DNA from: Tetrapisispora phaffii CBS 4417
Lineage: Eukaryota > Ascomycota > Saccharomycetes > Saccharomycetales > Saccharomycetaceae
Assembly (NCBI RefSeq): GCF_000236905.1
Contig: NC_016530.1
Span: forward strand, 124,001-188,000
DNA: 64,000 bases
Reading direction: 5' to 3'
The number at the start of each line of letters is the position of its first letter. The stretch's first letter is position 1. The position numbers were made by a program, and so were the translations under genes. Shown piece by piece: positions 21,308 to 31,269 of the stretch. Under the pieces are notes generated by a model. It made no database searches. It saw only the letters and a program-made list of their open reading frames with translations, and was not told the origin of the DNA.

Positions 21308-22960
21308 TCACTTAATCGGTCTAATACGCCATGTTATTCTGTCTCTTGGTGCATCTAAATAAGAGTCTAAGGTTGTATTTTTTAATGAAGGGTTCGTATT
21401 ATTCTTATAGAGACCTTCTGAAATCGAAGTCCATTGTTTTTGCTTTTCCAATAGTTCTTTCCTAGACACTCTTGAGTTGTTCAGATCTATGTCAATATCA
21501 TCTTCAACTTGATTGATAGCGTCTTCCGATTCTGATGTCGAAACGTTACTGTCCTGTTTTGTGATACCATAATATTTAATTTCATCTTCTGTCAGAAGCA
21601 ATGCTTGAATGTCTATAAAATTCACACCTTCTTCATTCTTGGCCCAGCCATTCCCACCACCTATTATGTCTTCGATACATTCGCTGATATTATATTCATT
21701 TGGTCTCAGGTCCCAGGGTATTTGGAAGGTTCTATTGTACAGTTGCGTGACAACGTTTTCCTTTTCATGTGTCTCTTCATCGACATACTTGTGGTAATCG
21801 AAATTCCTGCCTCTAGGTAGGCCATTTGCAAAATGGTTGCCTTTTTTCATGGGAGTGTGCAGACTGTCATCGTTGGAGTTGATTTTACGCATATGCGATG
21901 GTCTGCTTACTAGACTGGAAGCAGACGATCTGCTGCGTTGTGATTGCAATGAGTAAATATTCTGGGTTTGTGAAAGGATATTATTTCTAAACAGCGAGTT
22001 TGTGGGGGACCCCAACTCTGTCGAGTCTTCCAATATGTCTGAAATGCTTGTGTGGAATATACCTGGAAACTGACCAGAGCCAAAATTTACATGAGGCAAG
22101 TTGAACTCCTGATAAGAACCCCTGATCAATTTCAACTGCACAGACAGACTCAGCAAGGAGTTGACCTTCGAGTCCTTCAGTAGGAATCTGTTAGTGATGA
22201 ACTTTTCGTCTTCTCTTATGTAGTCGGCGACATTAATCTCGACGGTCCCGAGAAGTAATTTTGTGTGATGAGCGGTAAGCTCACCCAACGATAACTCATG
22301 TTGTCTAGCGCCCCTGGAGTTCAACTTCTGCAGAGCAACCTTTGCCTCTGTTGACCTGTGTTTGACTCCTTTGGCAGTTGGAATTGCCCCTGGTACAGCC
22401 CTGGGGTCCGTGTGAGATGAGTGTTCGATACTCTCATACATCACCTTCAATATAAGCTTCTTTTCAGACAAGTTTCTGTGTTTGTCCACGGAAAGTTTGA
22501 TTTGGATTGGATACTGTAGCGTGTTGGCCCATGTGACCTTGTTGTATTCGATGACGTTCTTTGAAGTCTCGCCCCTACTGTGGCTCGAGGCGTGAGTACC
22601 TAAAAACAGTTGCGACGGCTTACTAGCACCGCTGGAAACGCTGGCGCAGCTTCCGGGACTCGTGATACTGCTGGCACTTGAATTGGACAAGGTCCTATGC
22701 AGGAACCCTGAATGTTCATGTGACAGACGGCTCTTGGCCTGCGATCCCTGGGAAGGCCCTGCCGCGGAGAGCTCGTGCACCCCAGAACGTTCCAAACCCT
22801 CCAAAGGATGGAACCGATGGCCTGTGACACCCGTGCCGTCTTTCAAATGCCATTTAACATAACAACGTCCGCTTGATTGCGGGATGTTGATCAACTCGTT
22901 AACACTGAAGTTCAACAAGAACTTCGGACGTCTCTCCTTACCCTTCGAACTGAGCACCAT
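21308..22960 (-). CDS. NT-C2 domain protein, YBL086C-like
   Basis: Orthologue of S. cerevisiae YBL086C, a cell-periphery protein of unknown function. It is 550 residues versus 466. Seen: an N-terminal C2-like (EEIG1/EHBP1 NT-C2) domain at about residues 10-240, opening RRPKFLLNFSVNELINIPQ and including RCYVKWHLKDG, interrupted by a Ser/Gly-rich insertion at about 60-120; a Ser-rich middle; and a conserved C-terminal block with LRPNEYNISECIEDIIGGGNG and the tail RDRITWRIRPIK. The open frame reaches 23020, but that codon is TTG. The first ATG is at 22960 and gives the family start. Divergent from BOI1/2, as in S. cerevisiae. Confidence 0.85.
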   Translation of the reverse strand: MVLSSKGKERRPKFLLNFSVNELINIPQSSGRCYVKWHLKDGTGVTGHRFHPLEGLERSGVHELSAAGPSQGSQAKSRLSHEHSGFLHRTLSNSSASSITSPGSCASVSSGASKPSQLFLGTHASSHSRGETSKNVIEYNKVTWANTLQYPIQIKLSVDKHRNLSEKKLILKVMYESIEHSSHTDPRAVPGAIPTAKGVKHRSTEAKVALQKLNSRGARQHELSLGELTAHHTKLLLGTVEINVADYIREDEKFITNRFLLKDSKVNSLLSLSVQLKLIRGSYQEFNLPHVNFGSGQFPGIFHTSISDILEDSTELGSPTNSLFRNNILSQTQNIYSLQSQRSRSSASSLVSRPSHMRKINSNDDSLHTPMKKGNHFANGLPRGRNFDYHKYVDEETHEKENVVTQLYNRTFQIPWDLRPNEYNISECIEDIIGGGNGWAKNEEGVNFIDIQALLLTEDEIKYYGITKQDSNVSTSESEDAINQVEDDIDIDLNNSRVSRKELLEKQKQWTSISEGLYKNNTNPSLKNTTLDSYLDAPRDRITWRIRPIK

Positions 22961-23383
22961 TTTGTCGACACACTTCCTATCCACTCGACCTGGTCTGGTC
23001 CTAGACCCTCCCTCACACAAGTGGCTTATAACTGTCTATCTTCTTATATCGCCCCTTTCTCCAGACCCCAGATCTTCCCAAACCAAAAGGAAAGAAGAAA
23101 GAGACACAAAAAGCGGATGGATATTCGGAGGAGCTGGGCGGCTCCACAAACCGACAGGTAGTCACTTGCCACGACGGCCGGGCAACTGCTGCAGAAAAAA
23201 AAATATTGTGGGACGGGCATCGGAGCAGCGAAAGTGGATTACAGAGCCACTGGAATACAAGTATGTGTACATTATACACGGGTGATGGATATAAGAGAGA
23301 AGAATATTTTATTGTGTTGCTGTGGTGGCCAGAGTGGCAAGAGGTACATTGCAAGACACCATTTGGGAACTGCAACAGTTGTT
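22961..23383. promoter_or_regulatory. divergent promoter with Abf1 consensus site
   Basis: About 420 bp between the YBL086C-like and BOI starts, more GC-rich than its surroundings. GTCACTTGCCACGA at 23161-23174 is a perfect match to the Abf1 consensus RTCAYTNNNNACGW, a general regulatory factor that sets nucleosome-free regions at divergent promoters. A run of nine A follows at about 23195-23203. Confidence 0.6.
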
Positions 23384-26320
23384 ATGAGTTACAGGAAAAT
23401 TTCAGGACTGTCGACAGGGTCAGCGGCGGTGCCAGGAAGCACGAGGAACGTGACGCCAGGGCCGATCAAATCTGTTGAGGCTACCAACAACAAGGGTGCT
23501 AGGAGCTTGCCTATCTATATTGCTATTAATGAGTACAGCAAACGTATGGAAGACGAGCTTGACTTCAGGCCCGGGGACAAGATCCAGGTGTTGCTGGACG
23601 ATGAGGAGTACAATGATGGCTGGTACTTCGGCAGGAACTTGCGCACGCAAGAGGAAGGCTTGTATCCTGCTGTGTTTACACAGGAGATTAAAATGGAGAG
23701 GAAGTATCCGCTAACGCGGGCAAAGAGTTTCAAGAGATCGGTCAGCAACGACAGTATCTCGCAGCAACAACAACAACAACAACAGGGTGCAAACAATTCA
23801 ATTATGGAGGATATCGACACGGCTCTCAACGATATGAGTGGGGATTCCTCTCTCGGTGGTGTGGACGAATCTGCTCAGCAGCAGGTGGAGGTCTCTATGA
23901 TCACCACGACAACTGCATTGGATACTTCCAGTGCAGACAACGTTGGCTCCGGCAACTTAACTCCTACGCACGCTAGGGACTGGTCTCCATCGCAGGTCGC
24001 TGCTTATTTCCGTTCTGCGGGATTCAGCCAAGACACTGCGGAAAAGTTCGAACAGCACAAGATATCTGGTCCAATCCTGCTGGAGTTGGAGTTGTCGTAC
24101 TTGAAGGAGCTCGACATCGACTCTTTTGGTGTCAGGTTCGAAGTCTTTAAAGAAATCGAAAATATTAAAAATGCAATGGGCGCCTCGCCAGAGCAGGTTC
24201 TGCAACCGGTGCAGAGTCAACAACGCACATCTGATATGTATTACCAAACTTCAAGAACAAGCTCAAATAGCGGTCAATTGATGCCACCGGCAAACTTCGA
24301 CACTTTGTCATACGCAAAAGACGGTCTGCCAACAATAGAGAGACCATCTTCGGCCAGACATGTGAGGAATCCTTCGAAGTCACTCGATGACTTGCCTTCT
24401 TCTAATCCTTCTCCAGGAACAGAAAGTCAAAACTCTGGTTCAAATATCCGTCACTCAAAAATACAAAGACCAATGTCGACAATTGTAAATAGCGAATCGA
24501 CGACCTTCACGAAAAAAGATGAACTGCCCCTCCCAAAATCGGTCTCGGAAGTTCTTAGTAACAATAACTCGTTTGCATCTCCAAGAAGAGCTCCAAAACC
24601 ACCGTCATACCCAAGCCCTGTACAACCTCCGAAATCACCAGCTCCATATGGCTCGAGAGGTGATAGTGGATTTCAAAGAAGAACCAGCAGTAAAATGATT
24701 GAAGAAGAATATGTGGAAGGTGATGAAAGCTACGAAAAAGACGATACTTTCACTGCAATTATGGAAAAAATGACAAATTTGACAGGTGGGTCAGAAGAGG
24801 AGGAATACTCTGATTTAGTAGATAATGAAGAAAATATCAAAAGTGAAAGCTCCAGTATATATACAGAAGCTGTTGGCCATTTACCGCAGTCCACAACCCA
24901 GAGGGGCAAAGCTGATAAAAGACAGTCTTTTATTCAAAGTCCAAATAAGGCTATGTTTACAAATAATGCTCAAAAAAGCTCCCCTGGAGGCAAAGACAGC
25001 AAAGAAGTGTCAAATTTCACATCAAAAATACTCGGTGCATCATCTCCATTGAGACCACCAAATAGGAATAACGACTATTCCAGTAGTCCTTCTGGAAAGA
25101 ACTCCAAGAGAAGGAGTTTAAGTGCTCAAGATATAACGGTGCTGGATAACAATGAGTTGGAAGACTCTAATAATCCGAAACAACGTTCTGTGAGTGAAGC
25201 TACTAAGAACAAAACAATGAAGAAGATGCCACCAAATAAACTAAAGTCACAAACAACAGCTTTTACCGAAGGTTTAAGAACCATTAGAGTACAAGACGCC
25301 ATGAAAGATGCTGATTGCTCGGGTTGGATGAATAAAAAAGGTTCCGGTACTGTAGGTGTATGGAAGACAAGATTTTTCACCTTACATGGTACCAGGCTTT
25401 CATATTTCGGTAACACGACTGATAGTAGAGAAAGAGGTTTAATTGACATCACTGGCCACCGTGTTGTTCCAGCAAGAGAAGACGATAAATTAGTTTCTCT
25501 GTATGCAGCTAGTACCGGTAAAGGCCGTTATTGTTTCAAACTGATTCCGCCTCAACCTGGTTCGAAGAAAGGTTTAACTTTTACACAACCTAAAGTTCAC
25601 TATTTTGCAGTAGATAATAAAGAAGAAATGAGAACATGGATGACTCATTTAATCAAGACAACCATTGATATTGACACTTCGGTGCCTGTCGTGAGCTCAT
25701 ACACGACTCCTACAGTTTCACTAAATAAAGCTCAAGAGATGCTAACGGAAGCACGTGAAGTCAACAGAATCCGTGAAGAACAAACCTCTATGGAGAACGA
25801 TGAAAGCAGATTATTATGGGACCAACAGAATGCCGATACCAGTAATACCGCACATAATATCATCATATCTACTAGTGATAATGGATCCCCTAGTTATATC
25901 GGAAGTCCAGTGGAAAAGAAACCTGCAGGAACAACGAACTCTATGAGCACTCCAATGCTAAACAAATTCAATAGTCGTTCTATGCAAGGAACTGAAGAGA
26001 ACGATACAAAGTCATCATTATCCAATACTTCATCGAACAACAACAACAGAACGACAGTTTCTTCATCGATGGGATTCTCGAGTCCATACTTATTAGCATC
26101 CGGAATGTCCACACCAAACATTGTCCGTAGCAACAGTTTGCGTGCCAAGGAAAAAATAACAAACATATCCACAAGTGACATTCAAGAAGATAAACAAGAT
26201 GGATACTTTAACTCAGAAGAGTCGAACAAATTTTTATCAGAAATAAACTTTAACTCAGCTTCCCCTCTCATCCTACATCTGCTACCTCTGCTCCCTTTCA
26301 AGATCATAGAATTTCTATAA
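23384..26320 (+). CDS. BOI1: polarity scaffold with SH3, SAM and PH domains (Boi1/Boi2)
   Basis: Scaffold of bud-site polarity and exocytosis that binds Bem1, Cdc42 and phosphoinositides. About 978 residues (S. cerevisiae Boi1 980, Boi2 1,040). Domains: SH3 at about 40-102 (YIAINEYSKRMEDELDFRPG), a short Gln run, SAM at about 198-262 (DWSPSQVAAYFRSAGF), a proline-rich PKPPSYPSPVQPP segment that would bind Bem1, then PH at about 645-752 (SGWMNKKGSG to MRTWMTHLIK). The frame is open to 23234 (GTG), with ATGs at 23285 and 23384. I prefer 23384 because the SH3 begins soon after it. The last 20 residues are leucine-rich and unlike the preceding Ser/Thr-rich tail; see findings. BOI1 (YBL085W) and BOI2 (YER114C) are duplicates. 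Confidence 0.93.
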   Translation: MSYRKISGLSTGSAAVPGSTRNVTPGPIKSVEATNNKGARSLPIYIAINEYSKRMEDELDFRPGDKIQVLLDDEEYNDGWYFGRNLRTQEEGLYPAVFTQEIKMERKYPLTRAKSFKRSVSNDSISQQQQQQQQGANNSIMEDIDTALNDMSGDSSLGGVDESAQQQVEVSMITTTTALDTSSADNVGSGNLTPTHARDWSPSQVAAYFRSAGFSQDTAEKFEQHKISGPILLELELSYLKELDIDSFGVRFEVFKEIENIKNAMGASPEQVLQPVQSQQRTSDMYYQTSRTSSNSGQLMPPANFDTLSYAKDGLPTIERPSSARHVRNPSKSLDDLPSSNPSPGTESQNSGSNIRHSKIQRPMSTIVNSESTTFTKKDELPLPKSVSEVLSNNNSFASPRRAPKPPSYPSPVQPPKSPAPYGSRGDSGFQRRTSSKMIEEEYVEGDESYEKDDTFTAIMEKMTNLTGGSEEEEYSDLVDNEENIKSESSSIYTEAVGHLPQSTTQRGKADKRQSFIQSPNKAMFTNNAQKSSPGGKDSKEVSNFTSKILGASSPLRPPNRNNDYSSSPSGKNSKRRSLSAQDITVLDNNELEDSNNPKQRSVSEATKNKTMKKMPPNKLKSQTTAFTEGLRTIRVQDAMKDADCSGWMNKKGSGTVGVWKTRFFTLHGTRLSYFGNTTDSRERGLIDITGHRVVPAREDDKLVSLYAASTGKGRYCFKLIPPQPGSKKGLTFTQPKVHYFAVDNKEEMRTWMTHLIKTTIDIDTSVPVVSSYTTPTVSLNKAQEMLTEAREVNRIREEQTSMENDESRLLWDQQNADTSNTAHNIIISTSDNGSPSYIGSPVEKKPAGTTNSMSTPMLNKFNSRSMQGTEENDTKSSLSNTSSNNNNRTTVSSSMGFSSPYLLASGMSTPNIVRSNSLRAKEKITNISTSDIQEDKQDGYFNSEESNKFLSEINFNSASPLILHLLPLLPFKIIEFL

Positions 26321-26876
26321 ATTAAAATGTAATAATATATAAATCAACAATAATCAAATAAATACAACAAAATACTCCTTTTGCACTTTTTATCATCATT
26401 ATTCATATTTAAAGAAGTTCATCTCTACTTTATGTTCATTATCACGTCTCTCGAAAAGATATCGCATTAACGGTAAAAGTGAAAAATTCTTCAAACATTG
26501 AAATTAATATTCAGTACATTCCATTCAGAAACTATTGATTTAACGGTCTCAACGAATGATTAAGTGAGATGAAACAAGTAGTATTTAATTAATTAACCAT
26601 TCTTATATATATTTATATATTATTATCTTGTTCAGCATAATAATTGTTTTGCTTGCTGACGGCTTTAATTACTCATAACTGTCCTGATATTATTTGAATT
26701 AGGGAAGAGAATCATTGCGACGATTCAATATTTGGTGTTGAAATAACTCGAACTGTTTATTGTTTGGTGTTGAATGTTTAGTTTCGTGTAATTATTATTT
26801 TCATTTAAGATATTCATTACTGTCCCATATTTGAGTTGTATTTGTTATTAGTGTTGTGCTTTTCATTTGTTATATT
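26321..26876. other. BOI1-TMN3 intergenic region
   Basis: 556 bp between genes on the same strand, very AT-rich with short TA-rich runs. I see no RNA gene and no clear regulatory site. Confidence 0.5.
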
Positions 26877-29078
26877 ATGTCACTTTTTGAGAAAAGGTTG
26901 TGGTTTGTTCCAATTATATGTGTAGCATATCTGTTCATACTTTTTTCATTTTCCTGCAAATCATTGACTACTGTACCTAGAACGACATATGGCAAACAGA
27001 GCAAAGGTTGGGTGCATCCAAATACCTACACTTTTGGAGACCCCGTAGAGGTAATAGTCAATAAAATGGTCCAAGAAAAAGATATGCTGGGTGACTCAAA
27101 CGAGGGTGTCTCTTATAAGTACCATGATTTACCATATATATGCCCGCCAACAAATACCAAGAAGTCAATTCATAACTCGTTGAAAGAACTGTTTAATGGT
27201 GATTATAATGAACAAAGTGATTACATACTGAAATTTGGAGTTGATAATGACTGTCAAGCACTATGTTTAAGGAAAACATACAATGCAGGTATAAGAAAGG
27301 CAAAAGAGATGATCGACGAGGATTATATTGTTAATTGGTTTATTGATGATTATTTACCTGCTGCAACAACGTATATATCTAGTGTTACAAGGAAAAAGAA
27401 ATATTTTGAAGGTTTCAGTTTGGGTTGGAAAGATCCGGAAACGGGAAGTTATTATATAAATAACCATGTAATGTTGGTTATCAGATATAATGCTGTGGAT
27501 GATAATAAATTCAATATTGTTGGTTTCGAAGTTTACCCAAAATCTATCCCAGATTTACAATGTCCGGGTGCAAGAAGAGGTCATGGCCATTATGAGTTGA
27601 AAGACTTAGAAAACAATGATGAATTTTCGCTAATTCCTTTTTCATACTCTGTTTATTGGAGAGAGGAGTTCGAATATGACTGGAGAACCAGATGGTCACT
27701 TTTCGTTAGGCCAAATTATATGGACTTAGATGCAGAGGACGAATCGCTGCAATTAGGATTTATTTCGAATTTATTACACTGGTATTCTCCATATACTACA
27801 GTAATTATTTTTACCATTCTACTATTTTTGGTTAGTTTATTGGTTTTGGACATAAATTCTCATAAGTTAGTGTTTATGTCAAATCCAAAGACTGTTATAG
27901 CATGGGCAACCACTGCCAATAAGTTGAATAAAACCTGGAAAAATATATTATTAAATATCCTCGTATCAATGGGCTGTCAGGCTCTTTTCATATTTATGCC
28001 TGTAATTGTCATCCAAAGCTCATTATGGAGCCTGCACAACATAAGTAATTATGTTATGCTGCAAATAATTTGCTGGATATCTGCCAGTTTACTTGTTGGA
28101 TCATTTGTAGGAACTTGGTTAAGAATGTATATGTTCCAAAAGAAAATGACTCCTAATTATGATCCAAAGATGTCTATTGTCTGTGGATCAATTTTACCAG
28201 GTTTGACTTTAGCTGGTGTTACTGTATTTAATACAGTTACTTGGTTTTTAGAAGGGAATTCGTCATATCCATTTAGAAAGCTATCGTGGCTGATATTTGT
28301 TTATTTTATATTCAGTATTCCAATGAGTTTAATTGGCGGTTCATTGGCCGTTAAAATTCAGCATTATTACACAAATTTCAGTTCACGCAAGGATTATGGT
28401 AGAGTTAGATCGATGTCGTACACCGATCCAAATTTATACAAGCCAGATATTATTGAATCAGATATACAGAAAAACCAAGATAATGAGGATAACTATGTGA
28501 TCGAACTTGATGACAAACAAGCTAAGAAAAGGAAAATATGGAGGAGAAAATCTTTATACGTTAAATTTAAACAAGCAATTTCATTTTCAAACATCATTTC
28601 CTTGTTGTTACGTAATTTTATTACGAATGGTATCCCATTTCAAATCATAAAAAATGAAGTAATAATCTTCAATCAAAGTTCATGGTTAAGGCATTGTTCA
28701 TTTTTTAATCTTTTTGGATATTTATTCACTAAATATATTATGATAATTGCCATCATTTTCATGGGTTCAGTTATTAGTTGTAACTTATACCTTATTCAAT
28801 CGACTAGTGATAAAGGTTCCAATATAAAAGAAAATTGGCGTGGGAAATGTTTCCAACTGGGATTTAATTTATTTTTTGCTATGGAATTTAATTCTCTATC
28901 TCATATTTTAAACAGATCAAATGAAAAATGGGGAACATTGTTGCTATTGTCTATCGGTTACAGTTTATTATTCAATCTATTAATAGGCTTAGCAGCTGGT
29001 TTCATTAGTTATATGGCATCGGTATGGTTTATAGTCAATCGTTTCAAATCCCAGGGTCCAGTCCACCTTTACGATTGA
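26877..29078 (+). CDS. TMN3: transmembrane nine (EMP70 family) protein
   Basis: TM9SF/EMP70 family protein of Golgi and endosomal membranes, linked to cell adhesion and filamentous growth. It is 733 residues (S. cerevisiae Tmn3 706). Seen: an N-terminal signal anchor at about residues 8-28, a large lumenal domain with a cysteine-bearing CPGARRGHGHYELKD segment and the HWYSPYTT junction, then nine membrane segments, with a long charged cytosolic loop (about 520-575) before the last group. The short Lys/Arg-poor C-terminus resembles other members. The long frame begins with GTG at 26856; the first ATG is 26877. Followed by LSM4 and SWI4, as in S. cerevisiae YER113C-YER111C. Confidence 0.92.
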   Translation: MSLFEKRLWFVPIICVAYLFILFSFSCKSLTTVPRTTYGKQSKGWVHPNTYTFGDPVEVIVNKMVQEKDMLGDSNEGVSYKYHDLPYICPPTNTKKSIHNSLKELFNGDYNEQSDYILKFGVDNDCQALCLRKTYNAGIRKAKEMIDEDYIVNWFIDDYLPAATTYISSVTRKKKYFEGFSLGWKDPETGSYYINNHVMLVIRYNAVDDNKFNIVGFEVYPKSIPDLQCPGARRGHGHYELKDLENNDEFSLIPFSYSVYWREEFEYDWRTRWSLFVRPNYMDLDAEDESLQLGFISNLLHWYSPYTTVIIFTILLFLVSLLVLDINSHKLVFMSNPKTVIAWATTANKLNKTWKNILLNILVSMGCQALFIFMPVIVIQSSLWSLHNISNYVMLQIICWISASLLVGSFVGTWLRMYMFQKKMTPNYDPKMSIVCGSILPGLTLAGVTVFNTVTWFLEGNSSYPFRKLSWLIFVYFIFSIPMSLIGGSLAVKIQHYYTNFSSRKDYGRVRSMSYTDPNLYKPDIIESDIQKNQDNEDNYVIELDDKQAKKRKIWRRKSLYVKFKQAISFSNIISLLLRNFITNGIPFQIIKNEVIIFNQSSWLRHCSFFNLFGYLFTKYIMIIAIIFMGSVISCNLYLIQSTSDKGSNIKENWRGKCFQLGFNLFFAMEFNSLSHILNRSNEKWGTLLLLSIGYSLLFNLLIGLAAGFISYMASVWFIVNRFKSQGPVHLYD

Positions 29079-29254
29079 CTACGGTTAAGCTGATAGCATG
29101 AATAATTTCATCTATAAATATTAAATCTTGAGATTTGCATTCATTTTTGTATATAATTACATATAACAGTTAATAATTAATTAATTAATACAAAGTAATA
29201 CTTTATTATAATATGTGAGTTTTTACAATTACTATATAAGGTACATGAGATTAT

Positions 29255-29848
29255 CTAAAATTGTACAGATTGTTGTTGAATCTGCTGCTGTTGCATATGA
29301 TTTTGTTGTTGTTGTTGCTGTGGAACTAGAAAAGTTTGATTGAGTTCATTTTGAATATTTTCTGAAGTACGATGATGCTGGACGTAACCACCTCTACCAC
29401 TATTGCTATTATTATTGTTGTTGTTATAATTATTATCATTATTGTATTGCCTTCTGTTTGGGTATGGCTTTCTATTGTTGTTATTGTATGGTCTTCTTGA
29501 ATCGTTATTATTGTTGTTGTATGCTCTTCTGTTGTTAGAGTTTCTCTTATTCTGGTTGTTGTTGTTATTATTATTAGAGTTAATTTGTTGTCTAACATTT
29601 TCGATAATATCATCCTGTAGATTAATATACTTGATATGAGTTCCTCTTAAATAAATTTGTTCTAAAGTGATTTTTTCAACCTTACCATCTTCGTTAGGTT
29701 CGGAGTTATCAACTTGCACAACATTTGACAATGTTAAGTTCATCCAATTGTCCACATTTGTCAAAGTACCCTGAATAGTTGTACCATTCTTCAATTCTAT
29801 AAACATTTGTTGACCTTTAGTGTTGGTCAATAAGTATAAAGGTAACAT
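29255..29848 (-). CDS. LSM4: U6 snRNA/mRNA-decay Sm-like protein Lsm4
   Basis: Subunit of the Lsm2-8 ring that binds the U6 3' end and of the cytosolic Lsm1-7 ring in mRNA decapping. It is 197 residues (S. cerevisiae 187). Seen: Sm1 motif at about residues 1-50 (LPLYLLTNTKGQQMFIELKNG, LTNVDNWMN) and Sm2 at about 65-80 (IYLRGTHIKYI), followed by a low-complexity Asn/Arg-rich tail (about 92-150) and a Gln-rich end. That tail is the P-body/aggregation-prone region in yeast Lsm4. Convergent with TMN3 and divergent from SWI4. Confidence 0.95.
   Translation of the reverse strand: MLPLYLLTNTKGQQMFIELKNGTTIQGTLTNVDNWMNLTLSNVVQVDNSEPNEDGKVEKITLEQIYLRGTHIKYINLQDDIIENVRQQINSNNNNNNNQNKRNSNNRRAYNNNNNDSRRPYNNNNRKPYPNRRQYNNDNNYNNNNNNSNSGRGGYVQHHRTSENIQNELNQTFLVPQQQQQQNHMQQQQIQQQSVQF
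29365..29575 (-). repeat. LSM4: low-complexity Asn-codon-rich tract in LSM4
   Basis: AAC/AAT-rich coding sequence giving runs of asparagine broken by arginine. This is the cause of several spurious ORFs in other frames. Confidence 0.8.
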
Positions 29849-30086
29849 CTTGCTTCGCTTAATATTGACTCGTGTACCTTTTTTAGATATTTCAATTAAG
29901 ATTATCAGTAAGTTAACAAGTCACGCCAACACACACACAGTTATACCATTTGAATGGTCAATATTCCCTTTTATTCATCCGCTTCATACCTCTATTATTA
30001 ACGTGGTTGATGGCAAACGTGGTTGTGAGAATGGCAACCTTTTTGAAATTTTGATATTGAAAGCTGGAATCATTATACACGGCCAT

Positions 30087-30100
30087 CGTTAATAATGATG
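30087..30100 (-). promoter_or_regulatory. Abf1 consensus site upstream of LSM4
   Basis: TCGTTAATAATGAT is the reverse complement of a perfect RTCAYTNNNNACGW Abf1 site, about 240 bp upstream of the LSM4 start, with a CACGTGAT element 13 bp further on. Confidence 0.55.
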
Positions 30101-30982
30101 TGTTGGCTGTGCACGTGATATAAAATGCTTTCCCGCGTGTGTGTATCCGCCGACACAGAGATATGACTCTCGGCGCTTAAATGGTAAGCCAATCCTAATA
30201 CTCATAGTTGATATAAAAAGAGAGGTGGTACCGTTGCTGTGGTGTGTGCGTCCATGTATCCCACTAGCTAATGATTATGGTTATTGATGGCAGTTTGATG
30301 AGTATACCCATGCCTACTGTTGGAACTGGTAGCGGTTGGTATTCGAATGGTCGCCAGGTTGCCATTTTTCTGCTTTGCAAAGAAGACAAATAAACAGATA
30401 CGAACAAACTTGTGGATACATGTATATATGTGGTCTCTATTATGTTAAAGAAACGTTGATTTTAGTAGATTATTTGAATGAGTTTATGAGGCACCTCCAT
30501 ATATGCAAATGCTTGTTGGGAAACCCATATACAACAAGGTAAACACTGTCGTTTTGCATATTTTTGTTTCTTGCCAATCGAAACTGTTTTAAACATGGTC
30601 AATCTTTCACAATAAAATACATATTCAACAACATATATGGCATCCTGGTCCAATTTGTTAATTTGATATTGCTATTGAACAACGTACTACAATATTAAAT
30701 GATAGAGCGGCTATTTATATATGTAAGTGACGTGAAATGACTAGAAATGACATTACGGCGTGAGTACCTTTTCTGGTCACGTGCGCGACACGTCAAGGTT
30801 TCCTTTGAACAAATCTGAAACGAACTGAAATTTTTAGTAAAACGTCTGAGAAGGTTGGTGTTCGATATTCTTTTTTTTTTCAATACAAATCACAGGCAAT
30901 AAGTAAGTTAAGTTTACGAAGAGGAGATGCCTAATGAAAACGTTTGTGCATTGCTTCTTCCACAGGAATTTCAAAATATACT

Positions 30983-30997
30983 TTACCTAATTAGGAA
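30983..30997. promoter_or_regulatory. early cell cycle box / Mcm1 site upstream of SWI4
   Basis: TTACCTAATTAGGAA matches the palindromic Mcm1 P-box TTACCNAATTNGGTAA at all but one defined position. TAATTA and ATTA cores for Yox1/Yhp1-type homeodomain repressors lie within and beside it. It is 273 bp upstream of the SWI4 ATG. In S. cerevisiae, SWI4 is driven at M/G1 through such boxes. Confidence 0.6.
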
Positions 30998-31269
30998 TTA
31001 TCATTAAATGGAAAGGACGTCGATTGATTCTAAGTAGACAAAGAGAAGAGCATATGAATACATCATCGATGCATATACGATTATAATATAACTATCACAA
31101 CAACAAAAGGTGACTCCAATGAACTGCTATTTGATAGCACGTCGACCAGCAGTTACAGTATTTGCTAAAATATATTTAAGGACACAACGCAGCAGATTTC
31201 CTCAACATAAATATAATTCACATTGGATAAGAGCATAGGGTCATTAAAGAAGACAGTAGATTATCTAGT

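Larger units (their letters stand above)
29849..31269. other. long LSM4-SWI4 divergent promoter region
   Basis: 1,421 bp without a convincing gene. It holds an Abf1 site and two CACGTG E-boxes (30113-30118 and 30778-30783; the first as CACGTGAT, a Cbf1-type site), the Mcm1-type early-cell-cycle box listed separately, and a T10 run at about 30870-30880. Three ORFs of 62-68 codons lie here, but none has a recognisable domain or codon bias. Confidence 0.55.

Noticed and set aside
30855..30882. GTTCGAT followed by a T10 run, resembling a tRNA B box and terminator
   Set aside because: No T stem can form around it and no A box lies upstream.
30336..30883. Three small ORFs between LSM4 and SWI4
   Set aside because: Short, overlapping on opposite strands, without conserved features; likely chance.
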